Notes under the pieces: generated by a model
What the model was told of the DNA's origin: nothing
Databases searched by the model: none
What the model saw: only the letters and a program-made list of their open reading frames with translations
Assembly (NCBI RefSeq): GCF_964340395.1
Contig: NC_135552.1
Coordinates: 23,157,181-23,221,180 of the forward strand
DNA from: Glandiceps talaboti
Lineage: Eukaryota; Hemichordata; Enteropneusta; Spengelidae
Direction: 5' to 3'
DNA: 64,000 bases
Part shown: positions 54,737-64,000 of the stretch, one piece after another
Layout of the letters: each line of letters opens with the position of its first letter
Position numbering within the stretch: the stretch's first letter is position 1
Made by a program: the position numbers and the translations under genes

Positions 54737-54915
54737 CAAGTCATCAGTGTGCCTCTAAGCATGCGCCACTGACGCACACAGTTTCTAGTGACGCACCAAA
54801 ATTTGGTGTTCCTCCATCTCTTACTATGTGGTGACTCACAAGAAATCCCAGTTTTTCTCATTTTGACTCACAACAACAAAATTTAGCTATCGTTAGAGGG
54901 CACAGCGCAAGTCAT
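54737..54915. mobile_element. hAT-like MITE, copy 4, with perfect 8-bp target duplication
   Basis: CAAGTCAT (54737-54744) and CAAGTCAT (54908-54915) flank a 163-bp element beginning CAGTGTGCCTCTAAG and ending TTAGAGGGCACAGCG. An 8-bp duplication with CAGTG termini is the hAT signature. This is the copy that defines the family's ends. Confidence 0.9.
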
Positions 54916-57139
54916 GTAATAAAAGAAATTATCTTCTATCATAATTAATAGTAGATGAGATAACTGTCACACTGTCTTCCCTTGCTGATATTCATACTGG
55001 AAAAAATAATGATCTATTACCTATTGGATGCATATATATTATCACTTTACCTGACTCATTTACCATATACTGAATATTTCATCAGAAAAGGAATAACCTA
55101 TAAAAGTTAAAACATCTTACCTCTGTTACCTGTAGATGTAGATTTATATCTCTGGCAGTGAATTAATGAGATCTGATATGCTGAGCAATGATATAGATAG
55201 GGATAATACATCAATGTATAATACAGTGCGATTGAACATTTATCTACAACCTGTGAAAAAGTACCAGTGCATTTGCTGAGCCAAGGAAAGACATCACCAC
55301 GTACATGTAATGACAAACTTGGTAAACTCAATACATGTAAATACAACTGATACAAAAACAGCAGTGGGTGCCTCTGATGTACTGTAGGTTCACACACTGC
55401 CTTCATCAGCTTCTTGATAATTCTATCTGTGGAAGTTACGGTGTAACAATAAAAGTTGTAGTCAATGACATAATGTGTATAGATAGCATTCTATCGTTAA
55501 ATAAATGTCCAGTCACGGGATGTGGGTTCTTTGATGAGTTACTCAACTTACTGGCTCTAATTACATACTGTATGTCTGCATAAATCCTGTCTCATGCTTG
55601 CTTACCACAAGCAAGCAAATGCACCAGTTTTTTTTCATGGGTTGTATCAGCAAATTAGGCCAACTAGTAAATTGAGAGTTATACCCTGCCTTATAGGCAA
55701 ATTTATAGTCATTACTGGGTCTTAAAGATGCCTCTTATTTCAAAGAATGTTAATCTCACTCCAATAATTCAATAATATGAAAATTTACTACAATGGAATA
55801 CCTAATAAGACCAGACTACATTAATTTTCTATTTAGTGTTATATTTTTGTGAGCGTATAAAAAATTAATTCTGGATATCAGACATGCTATATTAGTCTAT
55901 TTTAAACAATGAAGCTTGGTTAGTTTTCATAATTTTTCATTTTAATGATAAGAAATATGATATAGTTGACAACTTGCGTCATACGGTACATTGTATTACA
56001 TCACCACAAGCACAGGTGATTAATTTGGGTAGCCGGGCTATTTATTCTCCTGTTTCTTCTGTAATGTAATCTTTACTTTTAGTGAAATTTTTAACAATTA
56101 ATAATTTAATGGACCATAATTGCAACAATTTGAACATTTAAAACCACAAAATCAAAATTAATTTGGCTATTCCTTGTCCTGCCTCGATCCTAGACATATG
56201 ATATAATCTTTAATTTGTAATTTTTTTTTTACAATTAACAGTTTATCTGTAGTAACAATAATTTAAATATCCACACCATCTAAATTAATTCGTGTATTCA
56301 CTTTTTTGCCTCCACTTCATGTAATCTTTATGTAGTGAATTTTTTTATAATCAACAAATAGGATATTAAAATTTAGCAATTCCTTCTCCTGTCTTCTCTA
56401 CACATAATTTTGATGTGGATGACATTTTTAACAATCAGTAAGTTATTTGTGACAATTTGAACATTCACAACCACAAGATCTAAAACTATATATAGATCTA
56501 ACAAAATCAATCTTATTTGTATATCAGTCGTGTTTGACGTCAGTGTTGGCCAATTTTCAAGATACTGTATCTCTGATGTCTGGACTAAAGTGACCCTACA
56601 ACCTATGATTGAAACAGGAAGTGAGTGAAACAAGCAACAAGCTAGAGATGTAGAGACAATAACAAAACAATTACCTGGCAGGTGACACACCTGTACTACA
56701 TCCATGTATGCATATAACAAGGCAATGTGATACACTTGAACTTTTGGATAATTGCCTTGCTTGCAATTATTTTACAGCCAATAGTGGAACAGAATCCATG
56801 TATGTATTTCTCATTATTCATAGCATGTGTAAATGTTGGCAACTTTTCAATAATATTGCTGGTCAGAAATTATTGCTGTAGTGTACAATTATTACCCTTG
56901 GTGCAAACCTATAATAGTGCAATTGCCCTATGAACTGAAGTCTTCCTCAACTCACTGCAGAACACAACTTTCAATTCATTGCAACTTGTGTAAGTGCAGC
57001 ATTAAATCCAAGTTGATATAGTACCTGTTTTCCCACCAGGTTCCCATTTATACATTTTTTGGTTGAATGAGGCACAAGGGTGGTACAAGAATTTAGCCAT
57101 TCTGAATTCCAACCTGCATACTCTACTGGTAGGTACATG

Positions 57140-57216
57140 TACATGTAGGTAGTAGTGTAGGTAGGCAGGCAGGCAGGTAGGTAGGTAGGTAGGTATGTAC
57201 ATAAACATGTACATGC

Positions 57217-57289
<73 letters not shown>

Positions 57290-57290
57290 T
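57140..57290. repeat. (GTAG)n / (GCAG)n and (GT)n microsatellite
   Basis: GTAG/GCAG units at about 57140-57200 are followed by a long pure GT run from about 57219 to 57288. Confidence 0.97.
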
Positions 57291-58744
57291 AAGCTTGCAC
57301 ACAACATATCTGTATGTATAATCATCATGAATTTAATAAAAAAAAGACAGAATTTAATCACATTAAATTGCAACATGTGTGCACAATACTATGTCAATAT
57401 GAGTGCCAATATATTATATAGGCAATCAAAATCCCTGGCTGAAATAATGGCATGTCTAGAAATCATTCAGTTTCATGGCAACCTTCTTATTACACCAATC
57501 CCCTAAACTCCAAAGTAAGATGGATAACATCACGTAAATGTTTATTGCTATCAACTCACTGAAACATATATAATTTTTCTTAAAAAAGAAGTGACCAGAT
57601 AGCACCATAATATTATCATTCACATTGTAAAACTTACAGCACATTATCAAATTATAGATTGAATTTAAGAATATCATATTTTTCCTGTGATATTATTTAC
57701 ATAATAATATGGCAATCAGATAAGTTTCATTGACCCAGAAATCTGTCCTGACATATTACAATGTATGATTGATAGTGGCTGTTTTCATCACACTGTGTTA
57801 ATCCATAGTGTCATGTGACATGTTGAGTCATGGAATGTAAATACACGACACAGCTATCCATGTGTAACATCCTTGCACCATGTGACTACTAATGCAGTCA
57901 CCCTGCTTCTCATAAACTGTACACGACACACAACTACAGTAAGACTGTTATGCAATATGTGTTATGAAACTATCTCTTTCACCTTTAAACTAGTATATGA
58001 TATACTGCATTCTGCTATAAATTTGTAATCGCGAATGCCAATCAATCATATAAATCTATCAAGCGTATTTTTCAATCAATTTAACACATTTTAATTTCTT
58101 TTCTTAATCACAAACTGTACTTGCATATCATTACAAATATAGATATCCATCACTTTTACGCCTAAATTTCTACTTTTTCAATGAAACTGTACAATAAAAG
58201 GGCCATAAAAATTTATATTTCATTAATATTGATTGATTAATCTACCAAGCTGATGAATATTTTGGTAAATATGATGCCAGCATATATGATTTTATACTTC
58301 CCAGTTTACCATATCGGTCAATATGGTTTATAGTATACCCGTAAATTATGACAGGTGACAGAAGAAAAAAAAATTCATCGTTTTCACCTTTTACTCTGCC
58401 ATTTTCTAATAACTATTACTTGTCATACATTTACTTTATGTCTTATCAAAAATTTTGTGCAGCCAACTGATGCTTTCAGATTTTGTTGACAAATAAATAT
58501 GGCTTATGTTCCATGCTGCACACCAACAAGCTTTCCTAACTAAATATTCATAAATTTATCAAATATTTAGTGTTTAATATAATCCTTTTTTATTTGGCAT
58601 TCTGTGCATCAAACATATGTGCATATTGAGGTGTTATTTCAACTAGCATGTTATGCCAAGTCAGTTGCTCTCAAGTCAGTCATTATCAAATATAACTGTA
58701 CGTTTTCAGAATTACAATGCTCGCACTATTTTAGTATCTAGATT

Positions 58745-59245
58745 CTACAGCAATTGAAACTTGTATTCGCACTGTGAGAACAGAAAAGTTACTCTCACAA
58801 AAAATGAGAGTGCTCACAGACTCCGAACACTTTCTACATACAAGTACATGTACTAGAAAGTACATGTACTGGTATGTAGGAAGGGGGAATTTAGGGTCTG
58901 TTGGCTATTGACAACATAATTTTTACACAAAATGAAGTCATCAGTACCTGAACGTTTTCAGTCATGTGCTTTTTACATACATTTAGACTCTTTATTTACA
59001 GAAACAGAAACTTGTATTCACACTTCAAGAACAGGAAAGTTACCTCACCTCAATCACTTGTATGTACTACATTTATAATTTTTTTGTAGACTTGTAATTT
59101 TAGCAAAATGAAGTATTCTCAGGAGAATGTTTTCACACGAGTGCTCACAGACTGTATATGTATATGTACTAGAAATTGCATAGAAAGGGAGAATCTTGGC
59201 TCTGTCGGCTCTTTTGATGTAATTTTTACACAAAATGAAGCTAAG
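58745..59245. repeat. two-copy duplication, ~240-bp unit, diverged
   Basis: Both halves contain GAAACTTGTATTC.CACT, GAACAG.AAAGTTAC, GAG.GTGCTCACAGACT, GTACATGTACTAGAAA-like, GGGAGAATCTTGGCTCTG-like and TAATTTTTACACAAAATGAA, in the same order and orientation. Confidence 0.8.
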
Positions 59246-60124
59246 TGGTTTGGATAATAATTATATTTAGAAATCACTCACAAATTACAAGCGGGCTTTG
59301 TTCCCTAATTGTTAGAGAACACTAAAATATGTTTCCTGCTGAGGTGTGGCTAACAGTTTACTAGTCACAGTTTTTAGAAACTTTTAATGTTAGAAGATTC
59401 CTCCTTTCCGTCTTTCAATTTAGCAAGCTTTGTAAAATATAATGTTGGTGTACAAGTGCTTGTTGGACCACATCCATATCCAATGTGGGCACTCATATGT
59501 GTACATGTAGGTACATAATAAACCTTTGATACCTACATGTACAGTACCATACTCATTGTGAATAATAATAATAGTAGATAATTATTATGTACATTGTACA
59601 TTGATCTTTTCTCACCGGACAGTGTTCAAAGTTTGTCTATGGTTTCATAATGTCTGTATCAGTATGGTTGAATTTGGTTGTTATCACATAGTTTACATAC
59701 TGTGAAATCCTTCCTTTCCCAGTACTTGGTTAGTATTATAAATGTACCAGTAATGTCGGTCACATGTAACTGTTATTATTTGAGACTCATTGAACATTTC
59801 ACATTGTCACTTCCCTTTGAGATGACTGGTCACATACTCATACTGACCAATGACATACATATAACACAATGTTATACTATAAATTGTGTCGGTGAACTTT
59901 GACAACATGTCTGCAAGTACATGTACCTCATTTGTAGCATAATCAACCACTTTTGATTTGTATAAATGAAATGGGTTCTGCTCCTACATGTACATGTACC
60001 TAACTAAATTAGTACTTGCCCTCCTATGTGAGTTGATCAACAGACCTGCGGTAGAACAAATTCAAGGCTTGGTCATGCAGGTTCATGTAATTTGGTGTGT
60101 CCTGTTTCTGTAGAAATATCAAAA

Positions 60125-60385
60125 AAGTCTTGAAATGGACACTGAACCAGGCTAGGTCTATGCCCTCCTGTGTGAGGCAAGTGTCATGAAATGGACACTG
60201 AACCAGGCTAGGTCTATGCCCTCCTGTGTGAGGCAAGTGTCTTGAAATGGACACTTAACCAGGCTAGGTCTTTGCCCTCCTGTGTGAGGCAAGTGTTTTG
60301 AAATGGACACTTAACCAGGCTAGGTCTTTGCCCTCCTGTGTGATGAGGCAAGTGTCTTGAAATGGACACAGTTCAAGGCTAGTTC
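60125..60385. repeat. tandem repeat, ~57-bp unit, about 5 copies
   Basis: Units read TTGAAATGGACACTGAACCA then GGCTAGGTCTATGCCCTCC and TGTGTGAGGCAAGTG. The copies are nearly identical except one 3-bp insertion (TGTGATGAGG). Confidence 0.95.
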
Positions 60386-62338
60386 CTGTCAGTGATACTT
60401 CCATGGTCCTATAACCCAACTTGGTATACATGTATGCCATAGTAGTTGAGAGACCTGAAGTGCAATGGACATCAGTTCAGGCTTCCTATCTGATGCAATA
60501 ATGTTATCACACCTGCCTTCTATGATCAAAACATACCAATATCCCAAACTTACTCATTGTAAGAAAACTTCACACTCAACATGGAAGTGGGTTATATTTC
60601 CATGGTCAAACAAGGGCAACACTTCACATGTACATGTGTCAATATTTTGGTATACTTTTGAAAGTACAGTTAAACACATAGCCAAAGATAAGTACAAACA
60701 TCAGTGACAGGGCACACCAGTAATTTACCTAAACCAGGTCACTGGTTCCTTTCTTTGTATCTAATTGGTCAATCCATATATAAAGCAATATCTAGCAATT
60801 GACAGCGATATTCTATACCTTTGTTATGGTCTACATGAGTCCATCAAGAGTGCATTATGCAACAAAGGTTTTTACTTCAAAGCATGTCATTGCTATGAAA
60901 AGCTAAGCCTAAAGTTATGCCATAGTATTGATTGGCAAGTGCATAACCATACACAACCAAACTGAGTTTCAGAATTCACACCATAGTAAATGGATCTTAC
61001 CTTGTAAAAGATGGCTTACAAACCATGGAAGCTGAATGAAAACTCTCCTTTGTTGTGGTGTGGAATGATTCTGTTTTGTAAATAGAATTACAACATTGGA
61101 TCTAAACACCTCTATACAGAAACCATGTACACATGTACTGGAATGTGTTTTCAGATCAGTCTGAAATTCCACCAATTTCTGTATGTTAAAGTACACATTA
61201 ATTGTATCCAGATCACAAAGCTTTTCTTCAGAATATTCTGACTTCCTCTAATCCCTGGAATTACCAAAACCAGGCTCCAAATAATCTAGTATTTCCAAAA
61301 CAAATGCTTTGAGTGAAGTTCCCAGGCACACCACACTGCACTGTTGACACTCACAATCTGGCACATTGCCAGTGACCTAACCACCTGACCTTTTGACCTA
61401 CAGAAATGCAAATGACATCACATGACCACTAGTTTCATTCCAATAGCTTTATTTATCAATGTGTAAGGAAGCCACTTACAAAACATGTCAACACGTCCAC
61501 CCAACAAGTTTTAAACTTTAAGACAACAGTTCAGACTTATTTTTAAATGGTTGATGTGATCTGTGCAGGTTTTCAACAGGTTTCATGATTCTCATTCAAG
61601 GTGTACATTTCAAGAACATTCACCATTTTCATATTTATGACCTTTCACTGCAGAAACTAGGTCAGCATGCAAACTCTTGACTAGCATTTCGTAAATAAAC
61701 ATTAACATAATGTTATATGCACTTGGGTGAACCATATATCTTAGAGCAGTTCACCCCTGGGCATATGATGAACTGATGAACTCTCACTTCAATTGTGTTG
61801 TTGTTTTTGTCAAGGGTGGTACATTAGATAAAATCTCAGACGAAAGCACTGTTACTTTCTATCGTGGCCTAGACTAAGGTAAAATTAGTTGAATTAGTAC
61901 TCAAACCTAAAAACTACAGCAAAATACAAGACAAAGTTCTTCAGATTCCCCCTTTTATTAGTTTAGGTCTAAGAGCCAAATTTCACTGCATTTATAAGGC
62001 AAGTACATGTATGGTGTCTAAAAAATCTTGGATGTTCTCCACGAATTTTGAAAAACTGTGCTGAAGCTAGCCACCTCTGACAGGACGTCAGCTGCAGGTG
62101 TTACACCTTTATAGTGCAGTTAACACTCTCTACTTTTTATAGGTATTCCGACTTAAACACAAACTGTAAATCATCTATCCTACAACTAAGTAAAGAGCCA
62201 GGGTTGATGAGACCTGAGGCATGCCTATATTTTTTGTCAACAAATTAGTGTCAATGGACTTATTCAACATTTTTGCTTGCTTTGCTACTTACGAAATTGG
62301 CATCTTTTCCCTACATACATACATGTATGTTGTATATG

Positions 62339-62410
62339 TACACACTTGTATATATATATATGCGTGCACACACATACACACACACACACACACACATACA
62401 GTGACACATA
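62339..62410. repeat. (AC)n microsatellite
   Basis: A short run of about 12 AC units preceded by (AT)n. Confidence 0.93.
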
Positions 62411-64000
62411 CATGTATTTTAAAGAAACACCCTACATAAACTATATTACCAAATATAATTATTGTTTCAAAATTTAATTGGCTTTGCAAAGTAGGTCACA
62501 TACACATTTTTAATTATTACTATTACCATGGACACGACGTCCATGTCAAAGTTCACTATAGTCACACTCACTCAGAGTATCTGAAACATTGGAAAGTTTC
62601 AACTATTCAGTCTACTATAAAAAAAAACTAATCACTTCAGATAATTCTGTCTCCTTTTGGCTTTTATAATGGGACTCCATGACAACATGCATGAAATGTA
62701 CCAACTGCAGAATGGATTTTATTATTTTTATTATTATCTCCACACCAGAACTGTCTACTATAAACGTGTTACTATCATTCCCTTTTATACTTTGTATTGA
62801 TTTGTGTAAACTCTTGTAATGGAGAGGGCTATCAGCTCAGATAAATCAGGTCTTTTGAAGCTAACACAGCCTACAAACAGAGACACACATACATGTATAA
62901 TATTTAAGAATTACAGTACTTTGATTAAATTACTGCCATGTATAACTGTTGAAAACACTATATTTGAACCTCATTTTACTAAGATTCATTACACTTTCCT
63001 TGCATACATTTGCATCACTCATAAAGTGAGTCATAAACAAACTGTGTATATTAATTTTATCAGGGTTCATAAACTTCTATAGCTACAAAATGATACAATT
63101 TTTCATCTCAGTGATTGAAGGTGTATGAAGTTTGGCTGCAAATGGCTGCATATAGCAATCTCGTTCATACCTTTTATTAGTACTGGTCTACAATTGTTCT
63201 CCCTAGCTTACCACATACTTAGCACACAGATATATTTCTCGCTGTCCTACACAGTTTACACAGTTCATAAAATTTACTATCTGGAGAACATTCTTACTTG
63301 ATGGTATTGATGTATGTATGCATGTGTTTCTACCCTTGAATGCTCCAGTTGGCATCATTACAATAATATTTGTATATCTCAAGAAACAAATTGAACTTTG
63401 TACAAATGTACATTGTATTTCATCACAAATGACTTGCATTCCTTCTTGTCTTATCATTCCAAATAGATAAACTACAGGACAGTAATCCAAACAACTCAAG
63501 ATTACAGCCGTATTACGACAAAATTCTTTACTAAACCCTACTCATTATATCAGAAGGCAACAAAAGTGTAGAATTCATGGCCTAAGCTAATGCTTTCAAA
63601 TTATTTGTTCTACTGCATGCACTGCTATTTTTATACTGAATAACTTGATAAACTTGAGAGTAGAAATTCTTGATAAATACTGCATCATGTGAATAAGGAA
63701 TTTAGAATTTAATCAAATAGACTATTTGGTATATCTTCCCAATGTCTACAACTACATACCATGTATAATGAAAGCTCATCTGTGCAAAAGTTCCGTCTAA
63801 GTTAATGGATTTAATTTCACATTTCACCAAAATTTACAATTAGTTCACCAAAGCTTTCGGCAGGTATCCACTATGGCTTCATCAGTGTTTTCTGTAGTCA
63901 GGACGCATGCATGACTTCTGACGTTTGTCCCAAATTCTTGGAAGTTGGTAATATCCCAAAATATATGATTGCAAATGAAAGACAATTTTTTCGATAAATT

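Larger units (their letters stand above)
50980..64000. other. 13-kb upstream intron or 5' flank of the kinase-subunit gene
   Basis: No exon encoding the expected residues before DLSSFAM was found on the minus strand, and no GC-rich promoter-like region is visible. It contains two hAT-type MITE copies, a (GT)n tract, a two-copy duplication at 58745-59245, a five-copy tandem array at 60125-60385 and a short (AC)n near 62370-62400. Several isolated donor-like GTAAG sites (for example 55118, 60995, 63206 on the minus strand) lack convincing partners. Confidence 0.65.

Noticed and set aside
58943-58964. Short ATG-containing segment MTENVQ before a GTACTG donor as a possible first exon
   Set aside because: The sequence is part of a two-copy repeat, the donor is weak and it lacks the basic residues expected before DLSSFAM.
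60995-61030. GTAAGATCC donor after an in-frame minus-strand stretch as an upstream exon
   Set aside because: No acceptor or start with compatible coding potential and no similarity to the family N-terminus.

Overview
The window is a piece of animal nuclear genome, AT-rich and dominated by introns. The signs are spliced exons with GT/AG boundaries, an intron-bearing tRNA-Leu gene, a tRNA-derived SINE, several miniature inverted-repeat transposons and a very large load of microsatellites and short tandem duplications. The protein it encodes and the repeat style suggest a non-vertebrate, probably marine, bilaterian. I cannot name the species from sequence alone.

One gene dominates. From about 51 kb down to about 8.5 kb on the minus strand lie 14 recognisable coding exons of the AMP-activated protein kinase gamma subunit, long PRKAG2-like form. 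The exon phases agree at every junction. The first visible exon carries a conserved motif found near the N-terminus of PRKAG2 proteins, so the start codon and the exon(s) before it lie beyond the exon at 50979, either in the unresolved 13 kb to its right or outside the window. A Ser-Pro-rich exon follows, then a pre-CBS segment and all four CBS repeats. A 21-nt phase-compatible microexon candidate (39085-39105) lies in the 14 kb intron between the N-terminal region and the CBS part. The last few residues and the 3' UTR could not be fixed; three candidate terminal exons are described.

Left edge: positions 2-139 are an open, GC-rich, protein-like plus-strand stretch ending in TAG, probably the last exon of a neighbouring gene. 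It is followed by tRNA-Leu(CAA) at 372-493 with a 38-nt intron. Positions 500-8200 hold no gene I can support.

The rest is introns and repeats. The most notable are: four copies of a ~165-bp hAT-like MITE, one with a perfect 8-bp target duplication; two tiny 28-32 bp hairpin insertions (CATAGACCCT...AGGGTCTATG type), each flanked by a perfect 7-bp direct repeat; a 178-bp element with 43-bp terminal inverted repeats; an exact 12 x 33-bp tandem array; and many intronic tandem arrays of 30-190 bp units. I saw no CRISPR, prokaryotic, viral or toxin gene.
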